A stretch of 6,615 nt of DNA, taken from NCBI GenBank assembly GCA_029069015.1, contig JAIEBL010000056.1, positions 1-6,615 on the forward strand. Reading direction: 5' to 3'. Shown here piece by piece: positions 1 through 6,091 of this stretch. A model generated the notes under the pieces. It did not search any database, was not told the DNA's origin, and was given only the letters and a program-made list of their open reading frames with translations. Position 1 is the stretch's first letter. Every line of letters begins with the position of its first letter. Origin of the DNA: Clostridiales bacterium. GTDB lineage: Bacteria > Bacillota > Clostridia > Christensenellales > Pumilibacteraceae. Position numbers and translations under genes: made by a program.

Positions 1-801
1 GTCTTTATCCCCCATTTCGGGGTGTGCGGAATTGCCATATCGAACATCATCGTAAACGCCCTACTCGCAGTAGCAAGCTTTATGCTTCTTTACTTTCAAA
101 AGCATATCAAATTTTGTTGGTTTCACAAAAGCGACTTACCCGTACTAAAAGAATGGTGCAGGGTCGGCGTTTTTTCGGGCGCGCAACAATTCGTAGACAA
201 TTTGATTTATGCCGTTATGGTCTGCAAAATGGTCAATATGGTCGCCGAGCAAGGCAATTATTGGATCGCCAATAATTTTATTTGGGGTTGGCTGCTAATT
301 CCCATAACGGCTTTATCGGAAGTTATAAGGCGAGATTGCAAGGACGGCTATACAAAGCTGAATCAGTTCAATTATTACTTTATTGCCGCCGCCGTAATTG
401 TAGTTTGGATGATTACGATTCCATTATGGACGCCGTTCTATCGGCATGCCGAAAATCTACAAAATGCAAGTGAAATATTTTCTATCACAATTAAACTTGC
501 ACCGTTTTATATCGCTTACGTCGGTTGCGCAATCATTGATAACATTTTTATCGGCTTGGGCAAAACTGTTTACAATGCAATAAATTCGCTGATTATCAAT
601 TTGGTATATTACGGCATATTCTACGTACTGCACGTAACGAACACGCTTACTTTTACTATGAACGTAATCATATTGATGTTCGGCTTCGGTATGGTCGTGC
701 ATTTAGCCGTATCATTGATAGAAGAAAAGCTGTTTTTGCGCAGATTTGAGAAAAAGAAACTATTACTTGAAGTCTCCCCGCCTGCGGATAGTAACGAATA
801 G
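1..801 (+). CDS. MATE-family (Na+-driven multidrug efflux-like) transporter, C-terminal part
   Basis: The reading frame is open from the first base, so the gene begins outside the window; 266 residues are visible. The protein is strongly hydrophobic, with about seven membrane-spanning stretches (roughly residues 8-32, 55-80, 88-108, 124-144, 158-187, 194-214 and 218-240). It ends in a charged cytoplasmic-looking tail (EEKLFLRRFEKKK). Segments such as GAQQFVDNLIYAVM and the NNFIWGWLLIP stretch resemble clostridial proteins annotated as MATE Na+-driven efflux transporters. By analogy it would export cationic or toxic compounds in exchange for Na+ or H+; the substrate cannot be read from the sequence. 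A related polysaccharide flippase of the same MOP superfamily is the main alternative. If the whole protein is about 450 residues, as is usual for the family, a little over half is present. The gene is visibly more AT-rich than the hydrogenase operon. It converges on that operon and ends at a shared terminator. Confidence 0.72.
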   Translation, partial: VFIPHFGVCGIAISNIIVNALLAVASFMLLYFQKHIKFCWFHKSDLPVLKEWCRVGVFSGAQQFVDNLIYAVMVCKMVNMVAEQGNYWIANNFIWGWLLIPITALSEVIRRDCKDGYTKLNQFNYYFIAAAVIVVWMITIPLWTPFYRHAENLQNASEIFSITIKLAPFYIAYVGCAIIDNIFIGLGKTVYNAINSLIINLVYYGIFYVLHVTNTLTFTMNVIILMFGFGMVVHLAVSLIEEKLFLRRFEKKKLLLEVSPPADSNE

Positions 802-823
802 GCCCACTCAACTTACAAACGAC

Positions 824-860
824 AAAAAAAGATACGGCCGTTTTGGTCGTATCTTTTTTT
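824..860. terminator. Bidirectional rho-independent terminator
   Basis: A near-perfect inverted repeat has arms at 824-839 and 845-860 around a five-base loop. Sixteen pairs form, one of them G-T. The core is GATACGGCC/GGTCGTATC, flanked by seven A on the left and seven T on the right, so either strand gives a stem followed by a U run. It lies 22 bases after the transporter stop codon and 28 bases after the hydrogenase stop codon. It can therefore end both convergent transcripts. Confidence 0.93.
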
Positions 861-888
861 GCTTTTGAGTATGAAACCGTTTTACCGC

Positions 889-2637
889 TTATTCGAACTT
901 TTTGCGCGGCGTATATTGGGTATGCAGAACCTCGTGCGCCTTGTGGCTGTTGGGCTCGCCGAAATATTCTTTGTACAGCGTTTCGACAACCGGATTCTTG
1001 TGGCTCTGACGGAGCGCCGCTTTCTTATCCGATTTGTAAATCGCCTTAGCACGAAGCACTTTGATGTCTTTCTCGCTGGCTTCTTCTGCCGAGTGGATGG
1101 GCTGACCGCCGCCGTTTACGCAACCGCCGGGGCACGTCATGATTTCCACGAACTGATAGTCCGCTTTGCCCGCCTTGATTTGCTCCATAATCACCTTGGC
1201 GTTGGCAATCGTATGCGCAACCGCCACCTTGACTTTCGTGCCTTTCATATCAACGGTCGCAGTTTTGATGCCCTTCGTGCCGCGTACGGCTTTGAAATCG
1301 AGCTGTTCGAGTGTCTCACCCGTTACGACTTCGTAGACGGTACGGAGCGCGGCTTCCATTACACCGCCAGTAGCACCGAACAAGAGACCTGCCGTGCTGC
1401 CTTCGCCGATGGGATTATCGAACGCCGACTGCGGCTGCTTTGCAAGGTCGATACCCTGCGATTTGAGCATGCGCGCAAGCTCGCGCGTGGTAAGAACGTA
1501 GTCGATGTCAGGATAGCCGCTTGCAGACTGATGGTCGCGCGTAATCTCGAACTTCTTCGCTACGCAAGGCATGATCGAAACGACCACGATTTTTGCGGGA
1601 TCGATATGGAACTTTTCGGCGTAGTACGTTTTCATGATCGCGCCGAACATCTGTTGCGGCGATTTGCAGGTGGAAACGTGATTCAAAAGTTCGGGATAGT
1701 AGTATTCGATATAACGAATCCAGCCGGGGCTGCAACTCGTGATCATGGGAAGCGATTCGGGCTTGTTCTTCAAGCGATCGAGAAGCTCGTAGCCCTCTTC
1801 CATGATCGTCATGTCCGCCGCCATATCTACGTCGAACACTTTGTCTACGCCGAGTGCGCGAATGGCGGAAACCATTCTGCCCTCAACATCCGTGCCGATG
1901 GGATAGCCGAATTCTTCGCCGATGGCTACGCGTACCGAGGGCGCCGTGCCCACAATCACGTATTTATCGGGATCGGCGATCGCGTCGCGTACGTCGTCGA
2001 TATACTCGCGTTCATGAAGCGCTTCCGTCGGGCAAACGTTGATACACTGTCCGCACGCAAGGCAAGGCACGGACGAGAGCGGACGGTCGAACGCACAACC
2101 GATATGCGTGTTAAAGCCGCGCCCGTTCGGCCCGATAACACCGACCGACTGCACCTTGTTGCACACCGCTACGCAGCGACGGCACAGGATGCACTTATTG
2201 TTATTGCGTACGAGATACGGGTTGCTGTCGTCATGCGCATACGTAGGCGTCGTGCCTGCATACGCCGAAGGATCGCAGCCGTATTCGTTCGCAAGCGTCT
2301 GCAATTCGCAGTTGCCGCTGCGCGAGCACGCGAGGCAGCTCTTTTCATGCGCCGAGAGCATAAGCTCGATGGTGGTTTTGCGCGCCTTGTTTACTTTGGG
2401 CGTGTTGGTGAAAACTTCCATACCGTCGCGTACCGTCGCCGAGCAGGACGCAACCAAGCTGCGCGCCCCTTTCACTTCCACCACGCAAACGCGGCAGGAG
2501 CCTTCGTTGGTAAGGTCTTTATAGTAGCAAAGCGTGGGAATCGTGAAGCCTGCGGCTTTCGCAGCGTCCAAAATTCTCGTGCCTTCGTCTACCGTAACCG
2601 AAATATTGTTGACTTTTAACGTAACTTGCTTCTTCAT
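889..2637 (-). CDS. hydA: NADH-dependent [FeFe] hydrogenase catalytic subunit (HydA/HndD type, group A)
   Basis: This 582-residue cytoplasmic enzyme subunit reduces protons to H2 (reversibly) at the H-cluster. Domains in order: a plant-type [2Fe-2S] domain (C37, C48, C51, C65); a His-Cys3 [4Fe-4S] site (H97, C101, C104, C110); two ferredoxin-type [4Fe-4S] sites (C149/C152/C155/C159 and C192/C195/C198/C202); the H-cluster domain; and a C-terminal small-subunit-like region from about 525 (YKEYFGEP, KAHEVLHTQY). H-cluster motifs are L1 TSCSPGW (300-306), L2 MPCVAKKFE (356-364) and L3 with CPGGC (502-506) followed by NGGGQP. Proton-path residues aligned by eye to Clostridium pasteurianum CpI (C299, E279, S319, E282, R286) appear as C302, E281, S322, E284 and R288. 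S303 sits where CpI has C300. The ATG at 2637 has an AAGGAG site seven bases upstream and lies 11 bases after the upstream gene, so it is the last gene of a three-gene operon. No extra C-terminal [2Fe-2S] domain like that of Thermotoga HydA is seen. Function is certain; bifurcation is inferred from its partners. Confidence 0.96.
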   Translation of the reverse strand: MKKQVTLKVNNISVTVDEGTRILDAAKAAGFTIPTLCYYKDLTNEGSCRVCVVEVKGARSLVASCSATVRDGMEVFTNTPKVNKARKTTIELMLSAHEKSCLACSRSGNCELQTLANEYGCDPSAYAGTTPTYAHDDSNPYLVRNNNKCILCRRCVAVCNKVQSVGVIGPNGRGFNTHIGCAFDRPLSSVPCLACGQCINVCPTEALHEREYIDDVRDAIADPDKYVIVGTAPSVRVAIGEEFGYPIGTDVEGRMVSAIRALGVDKVFDVDMAADMTIMEEGYELLDRLKNKPESLPMITSCSPGWIRYIEYYYPELLNHVSTCKSPQQMFGAIMKTYYAEKFHIDPAKIVVVSIMPCVAKKFEITRDHQSASGYPDIDYVLTTRELARMLKSQGIDLAKQPQSAFDNPIGEGSTAGLLFGATGGVMEAALRTVYEVVTGETLEQLDFKAVRGTKGIKTATVDMKGTKVKVAVAHTIANAKVIMEQIKAGKADYQFVEIMTCPGGCVNGGGQPIHSAEEASEKDIKVLRAKAIYKSDKKAALRQSHKNPVVETLYKEYFGEPNSHKAHEVLHTQYTPRKKFE

Positions 2638-2642
2638 ATTCG

Positions 2643-2650
2643 TTCTCCTT
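2643..2650 (-). promoter_or_regulatory. hydA ribosome binding site overlapping the upstream stop codon
   Basis: On the minus strand AAGGAGAA precedes the hydA ATG with seven bases between AAGGAG and the start. Its first two A bases are also the last two of the TAA stop codon of the NuoF-like gene. Ribosomes ending that gene stop directly on the hydA site, which suggests translational coupling and matched subunit amounts. Confidence 0.8.
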
Positions 2651-4526
2651 ACTTGCTGATCGCGCCCTTACGGCAAGCCGCCATACATGCGCCGCACTTG
2701 ATGCACTTCGCGGGATCGATAACGTGCGGCTGTTTGAGTTCGCCGGTGATGGCATTCACGGGGCAACCGCGTTTGCACAGTCCGCAACCGATACATTTCT
2801 CGGGGTCGATCTTGTAGCTTACGAGCGCTTTGCAAACGCCTGCCGGGCATTTCTTATCCCGTACGTGCGCCACGTATTCGTCACGGAAGTAACGGAGCGT
2901 GGAAAGCACGGGGTTGGGCGCCGTCTGTCCTAAGCCGCACAGCGAGTTTTCCTTTATGTAGTGGCAAAGCTCTTCCATTTTGTCGAGGTCTTCCATCTCG
3001 GCAGTGCCTTTCGTGACCTTATCGAGCATTTCGTACAAACGCTTGTTGCCAATACGGCAGGGCGTGCATTTTCCGCAAGACTCGTCGACCGTAAATTCAA
3101 GGAAGAATTTGGCGATATCAACCATACAGTTGTCTTCGTCCATGACGATCAGACCGCCGCTGCCCATCATCGAGCCGATGGCAATCAGGTTGTCGTAGTC
3201 GATTTTGGTATCGATCAGCGAAGCGGGAATGCAACCGCCCGAAGGGCCGCCCGTCTGCGCCGCTTTGAATTTCTTTCCTTTGGGAACGCCGCCGCCGATC
3301 TCTTCGATGATCGTGCGAAGGCTCGTACCCATGGGGATCTCCACAAGACCCGTGTTGTTGATTTTACCGCCGAGCGCGAATACCTTCGTGCCCTTGCTCT
3401 TTTCCGTACCCATCGACGCGAACCAGTCCGCGCCGTTTAAGATGATCTGCGTAATGTTGGCGTAGGTTTCTACGTTGTTGATGAGCGTCGGCTGACCGAA
3501 CAAGCCTTTTACCGCAGGGAACGGAGGACGCTGACGCGGTTCACCGCGCTTACCCTCGCTACTATTGAGGAGTGCCGTTTCTTCGCCGCAGACGAACGCG
3601 CCTGCACCCAAGCGAAGTTCGAGGTCGAACTTGTGTCCGAGTCCCAAAGCATTATTGCCCAAAATGCCGTATTCATGCGCCTGCTTGATCGCAACTTGCA
3701 AACGGTGTACCGCAATCGGGTATTCGGCACGCACGTAGATAACGCCGTGCTCCGCGCCGATGGCATAGCCTGCGATCATCATCGCTTCGATAACGGCATG
3801 AGGATCGCCTTCCAGAACCGAACGGTCCATGAACGCGCCGGGGTCACCCTCGTCGGCGTTGCAGACCACGTACTTGGTCGCGCTTTGCGAGTTGTGCGCA
3901 AATTCCCACTTCGTACCCGTGGGGAATCCGCCGCCGCCGCGCCCGCGCAAGCCGCTCTTCTTGATTTCGTCGATAACGCCTTCGGGCGTCATTTCAGTAA
4001 CGACTTTCTCGTATGCCTTATAGCCGTCACGCGCTAAGTATTCGTCGATGTTCTCGGGGTCGATAAGACCGCAGTTACGAAGCACAACGCGCTTTTGGCT
4101 CTTATAGAAAGAGGTTTCGTTGATTGCCTTGGCAATACCGGACGCGTCTTTCTCGCTGTGCATTAAGCGTTCTACGGGACGGCCTGCCACCAAATGCTCC
4201 GAAACGATTTCTTTCACGTCTTCGGGTTTAACGTGTTGGTAGAACGAGCCGTCGGGATATACGACCATGATAGGTCCGCGGGCACAAAGGCCGAAGCAGC
4301 CCGTCATGATCAGTTTGACTTCGTTCTCGATATTGTTCGCTTTCAGCTCTTTTTGCATCTCTTCTACGATCTGCTTGCTGTGCCCCGACGTACAGCCCGT
4401 GCCGCCGCAAACCAATACGTGCGCACGGATCGCGCCGTCCGGCTCGATGGCGGAAAGCGTGTCGCGGTTTTTCATGTGCGTTGCCAAACGATCGCGAATT
4501 GCCTGCAACTCTTGCAAAGACTTCAT
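2649..4526 (-). CDS. hydB: NuoF-like flavoprotein subunit of the [FeFe] hydrogenase (HydB/HndC), NADH-oxidising
   Basis: This 625-residue subunit binds FMN and NAD(H), takes electrons from NADH and passes them through iron-sulfur clusters. Domains: an N-terminal thioredoxin-like [2Fe-2S] domain (C40, C45, C77, C81); the NuoF core with the FMN/NADH glycine-rich stretch GRGGGGFPTGTKW (195-207), NADEGDPGAFMDR (223-235), CGEETALL (313-320) and LINNVETYAN (348-357); an SLBB-like segment around 380-460; the N3-type [4Fe-4S] site (C484, C487, C490, C530); a short H554...CPAGVC linker (C560, C565); and two C-terminal ferredoxin-type clusters (C578/C581/C584/C588 and C608/C611/C614/C618). The extra N- and C-terminal cluster domains separate hydrogenase or formate-dehydrogenase NuoF homologues from true complex I NuoF. 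The frame is open to a TTG at 4535, but a GGAGG (4541-4537) sits one base from that TTG and ten bases from the ATG at 4526, so the ATG is chosen. It lies between the NuoE-like and catalytic genes. Confidence 0.96.
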   Translation of the reverse strand: MKSLQELQAIRDRLATHMKNRDTLSAIEPDGAIRAHVLVCGGTGCTSGHSKQIVEEMQKELKANNIENEVKLIMTGCFGLCARGPIMVVYPDGSFYQHVKPEDVKEIVSEHLVAGRPVERLMHSEKDASGIAKAINETSFYKSQKRVVLRNCGLIDPENIDEYLARDGYKAYEKVVTEMTPEGVIDEIKKSGLRGRGGGGFPTGTKWEFAHNSQSATKYVVCNADEGDPGAFMDRSVLEGDPHAVIEAMMIAGYAIGAEHGVIYVRAEYPIAVHRLQVAIKQAHEYGILGNNALGLGHKFDLELRLGAGAFVCGEETALLNSSEGKRGEPRQRPPFPAVKGLFGQPTLINNVETYANITQIILNGADWFASMGTEKSKGTKVFALGGKINNTGLVEIPMGTSLRTIIEEIGGGVPKGKKFKAAQTGGPSGGCIPASLIDTKIDYDNLIAIGSMMGSGGLIVMDEDNCMVDIAKFFLEFTVDESCGKCTPCRIGNKRLYEMLDKVTKGTAEMEDLDKMEELCHYIKENSLCGLGQTAPNPVLSTLRYFRDEYVAHVRDKKCPAGVCKALVSYKIDPEKCIGCGLCKRGCPVNAITGELKQPHVIDPAKCIKCGACMAACRKGAISK

Positions 4527-4536
4527 ATATATCAAT

Positions 4537-4541
4537 CCTCC
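4537..4541 (-). promoter_or_regulatory. Ribosome binding site deciding the hydB start
   Basis: Minus-strand GGAGG lies ten bases upstream of the ATG at 4526. It is only one base from the in-frame TTG at 4535, which is too close for initiation, so it argues for the shorter 625-residue protein. Confidence 0.75.
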
Positions 4542-4559
4542 GTTAGTTTCGTCTATTAC

Positions 4560-4610
4560 GCCGCGTTTACGACGGGCAAGCGAAAACGCCGCCCGAAAAA
4601 ATCACGCGGC
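4560..4610 (-). other. Possible nested hairpin in the hydC-hydB intergenic RNA
   Basis: The 91 bases between the NuoE-like stop and the NuoF-like start are unusually long for this operon (the next junction is 11 bases). They can fold as an outer stem GCCGCG/CGCGGC (4605-4610 with 4560-4565). This encloses an inner stem CGGGC/GCCCG (4591-4595 with 4573-4577), continued by GCG/CGC over a four-base loop. In the transcript the six-U run precedes the inner stem instead of following it, so this is not a normal terminator. It could stabilise the distal message or mark a processing site; that is inference. Confidence 0.35.
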
Positions 4611-4617
4611 ACTATTG

Positions 4618-5100
4618 TTACGCGCCGTACTTGGCGAGAATTTTGTCTACGTCGTCTACCGTCAGCTTGCCGTACACTTCGTCGCCTACCGTAAGCACGG
4701 GCGCAAGACCGCAGCAACCGATGCAACGCGTAGCGTCGAGCGTGAACTTACGGTCCTCGGTGGTCTGACCGGGCTGGATATGTAAGCGCTCGCTGAACTT
4801 GTTGAGAATGTCGCCGCTGCCCTTTACGTAGCACGCCGTACCGAGGCAGATACCGATGGTGTGCTCGCCCTTGGGATTCAGATTAAACTGCGCGTAGAAC
4901 GTAGCGATGCCGTAGATTTCTTCGAGCGGCACGTCGAATTTATCCGCAATACGCATTTGCACTTCAATCGGCAAATACCCGTAGATTTCCTGTGCCTTCT
5001 GAAGCGCTTTCATAAGCGGTCCGGGCACGTTTTCCAGCTCACACAGCATTTCTTCGAATGCCTTGTCCTGCTGAGGCGTACTGACAAAATTCTTACTCAT
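4618..5100 (-). CDS. hydC: NuoE-like [2Fe-2S] subunit of the [FeFe] hydrogenase (HydC/HndA)
   Basis: This 160-residue protein has the usual NuoE length. It has an N-terminal helical part (PGPLMKALQKAQEIYGYLP, about 27-45, then IYGIATFYAQF at 62-72) and a thioredoxin-like domain holding one [2Fe-2S] cluster. The ligands are C85 and C90 (CLGTAC) with C126 and C130 (CIGCC); C129 is an additional cysteine. In HydABC/HndACD complexes this subunit docks on the NuoF-like subunit near the FMN and takes part in electron transfer within the complex. It is the first gene of the operon. The ATG at 5100 is the only plausible start, with no start codon in the preceding in-frame codons. The best Shine-Dalgarno core, AGGAG (5119-5115), is 14 bases away, which is long, while a weaker AAAGGG (5110-5105) lies four bases away. 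Initiation may therefore be suboptimal or structure dependent. It could be confused with complex I NuoE, but the neighbours settle the assignment. Confidence 0.95.
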   Translation of the reverse strand: MSKNFVSTPQQDKAFEEMLCELENVPGPLMKALQKAQEIYGYLPIEVQMRIADKFDVPLEEIYGIATFYAQFNLNPKGEHTIGICLGTACYVKGSGDILNKFSERLHIQPGQTTEDRKFTLDATRCIGCCGLAPVLTVGDEVYGKLTVDDVDKILAKYGA

Positions 5101-5132
5101 GTTTCCCTTTATAGCTCCTAGTTTGAATTTTC

Positions 5133-5174
5133 CCGCAGCAAGTACACGACAAAACAGCGCTCCCCTGCGTGCGG
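5133..5174 (-). other. Leader stem-loop in the hydrogenase operon 5' UTR
   Basis: In the minus-strand transcript CCGCACGCA (5174-5166) can pair with TGCTGCGG (5140-5133). This gives eight pairs with one bulged C around a loop of about 25 bases. It would sit within a few bases of the predicted 5' end (about 5178). A stem at the very 5' end commonly protects messages from decay. No known riboswitch or protein-binding motif is recognised. Confidence 0.4.
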
Positions 5175-5184
5175 CAACATAGTA

Positions 5185-5213
5185 AGCATATCATATAAAG
5201 CGCATTTTTTCAA
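5185..5213 (-). promoter_or_regulatory. Sigma-A-type extended -10 promoter of the hydrogenase operon
   Basis: On the minus strand a TTGAAA -35 (5213-5208) is followed by a 17-base spacer and a TATGCT -10 (5190-5185). The spacer ends in TATGA, giving a TRTGN extended -10. Transcription should start near 5178 and leave a leader of about 78 bases before the hydC ATG. The promoter begins five bases after the stop codon of the upstream SPOR gene. No terminator is seen between them, so read-through from that gene is also possible. Confidence 0.75.
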
Positions 5214-5217
5214 GTAT

Positions 5218-5982
5218 TTACGCACGATTTTTTGCATTATTCTCAAAATCTTGTGTAATATTACAGATTTCGACAGCCGAAAAACACAAGGCGTATTTCA
5301 TTTGCTGCGGAAGGTTCTCCGTGTTTTCGAGCAAATCAAAGGGTTCGAGCGCCCGGCTAAGCACGTCGCACAATTCGCTTGCATACGTCTTAATATCCCC
5401 TTCCGTATTTTCGCATGTGCGCCTCTTTTCCCGCACGGACGCCGCCATATTGCGCATGGCATACAGCGCCGCTCCCCTGCTCACTTCCCCTTTGTCGGTT
5501 CTGATCGCAAGGTCGTACAACGAATCGAACAGAAAGGGTGCAAAAGTCAGTAAGTCTTCCGCTTCTTCCTTGTTCTTTTTGGGGGCTTCGAAGCTACTTT
5601 TATTACAAACGAGCGCATAGACCGACACGTCCGCTTCTCCATCCAACCGATTCCCCACCGTTACGGCGTCTTCCTCGGTCGGATAGCAGGAAACGAACAC
5701 GTAGAACTTCCCATCCGCCTCGTGCACGTATCCCGCCCCGCCCAAAGCCGCGGCTCGGTTTGCGCTTGCGTCCGCCGTTTCGCGCGAATCGTACGTTCCG
5801 ACCGAAACGCACCAATAGGTGCGCGAGGGCACGGTGATCGTGTTCTTACCGCGCGAAAACCAAAGCACGACGGCAAGCACGGCAAGCGACGCCGCAATCA
5901 GAAACGCGGCGATCCTTCCCCAATACACGCGGTAAATCACGTGCTTTCTCTTTGTGATAACGTACGGCTCTTGCTCTTGCAT
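5218..5982 (-). CDS. SPOR-domain-containing single-pass membrane protein with unassigned C-terminal half
   Basis: The 254-residue protein has a basic N-terminus (KRKHVIYRVYWGR), one hydrophobic helix at about 23-43 and a small alpha/beta region at about 54-125. That region carries the look of a SPOR domain: RTYWCVSVGTYDSRETA, then a run of small residues, GKFYVFVSCYPTEEDA and a final strand. SPOR domains bind denuded septal peptidoglycan; the topology predicts that this one is outside the membrane. Residues about 140-250 are charged and mostly helical (LLTFAPFLFDSLYDLAIR, ALEPFDLLENTENLPQQM) and match nothing I recognise. The ATG at 5982 has AAAGGA seven bases upstream. The gene ends just before the hydrogenase promoter and diverges from the DUF6062 gene. 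A role at the division septum or in sporulation is inferred from the domain only. The SPOR call rests on the pattern rather than on a strict motif. Confidence 0.72.
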   Translation of the reverse strand: MQEQEPYVITKRKHVIYRVYWGRIAAFLIAASLAVLAVVLWFSRGKNTITVPSRTYWCVSVGTYDSRETADASANRAAALGGAGYVHEADGKFYVFVSCYPTEEDAVTVGNRLDGEADVSVYALVCNKSSFEAPKKNKEEAEDLLTFAPFLFDSLYDLAIRTDKGEVSRGAALYAMRNMAASVREKRRTCENTEGDIKTYASELCDVLSRALEPFDLLENTENLPQQMKYALCFSAVEICNITQDFENNAKNRA

Positions 5983-6005
5983 TTTCGTTTCCTTTATGGT
6001 ATACT
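5977..6005 (+). promoter_or_regulatory. Extended -10 promoter for the DUF6062 gene
   Basis: A TATACT -10 (6000-6005) is preceded by TATGG, a complete TRTGN extended -10. A weak -35, TTGCAT (5977-5982), lies 17 bases upstream and coincides with the start codon of the divergent SPOR gene. The predicted start is near 6012, giving a leader of about 80 bases. Confidence 0.6.
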
Positions 6006-6009
6006 GAGA

Positions 6010-6037
6010 ATTATTGCCGTAAATGATGAATTTTTAA
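6010..6037 (-). promoter_or_regulatory. Candidate promoter of the SPOR-domain gene
   Basis: On the minus strand TTAAAA (6037-6032) and AATAAT (6015-6010) are separated by 16 bases. They match the sigma-A consensus at four and five of six positions. Transcription would begin near 6003, about 20 bases before the start codon. The region is AT-rich, so a chance match cannot be excluded. Confidence 0.35.
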
Positions 6038-6045
6038 CCTCATCA
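6024..6045. repeat. Short palindrome TGATGA-N10-TCATCA in the divergent promoter region
   Basis: A perfect six-base inverted repeat (6024-6029 and 6040-6045) spans the candidate -35 of the SPOR gene. It also lies in the leader of the DUF6062 gene. It could be an operator for a dimeric regulator or a weak RNA stem. It is short enough to be chance. Confidence 0.3.
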
Positions 6046-6091
6046 GCAACAATCTTCTTGCTAAAAAGAATATTCCGAAAGAGGTGCGTAT

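Noticed and set aside
859..2619. A 586-codon open frame on the plus strand opposite almost all of hydA
   Set aside because: Its codons are exact reverse complements of the hydA codons, so it stays open simply because hydA avoids TTA, CTA and TCA. The translated product is rich in Arg, Ala and His and has no recognisable domain, while the minus-strand frame encodes complete hydrogenase motifs.
4526..4535. TTG at 4535 as the start of the NuoF-like gene
   Set aside because: The GGAGG site would be only one base from it. The ATG at 4526 has workable spacing.
2961..4694. Several plus-strand open frames of 130-172 codons opposite the NuoF-like and NuoE-like genes
   Set aside because: They lie wholly or mostly antisense to strongly supported genes, overlap one another and show no family motif.
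2649..5100. NuoE/NuoF-like genes as part of respiratory complex I
   Set aside because: No other nuo genes are present, the NuoF-like protein has extra N- and C-terminal iron-sulfur domains, and the next gene is an [FeFe] hydrogenase.
5101..5217. A Rex (redox-sensing repressor) operator upstream of the hydrogenase operon
   Set aside because: NADH-linked hydrogenase genes are often Rex targets, but no TTGTTAA-N4-TTAACAA-like palindrome is present here.
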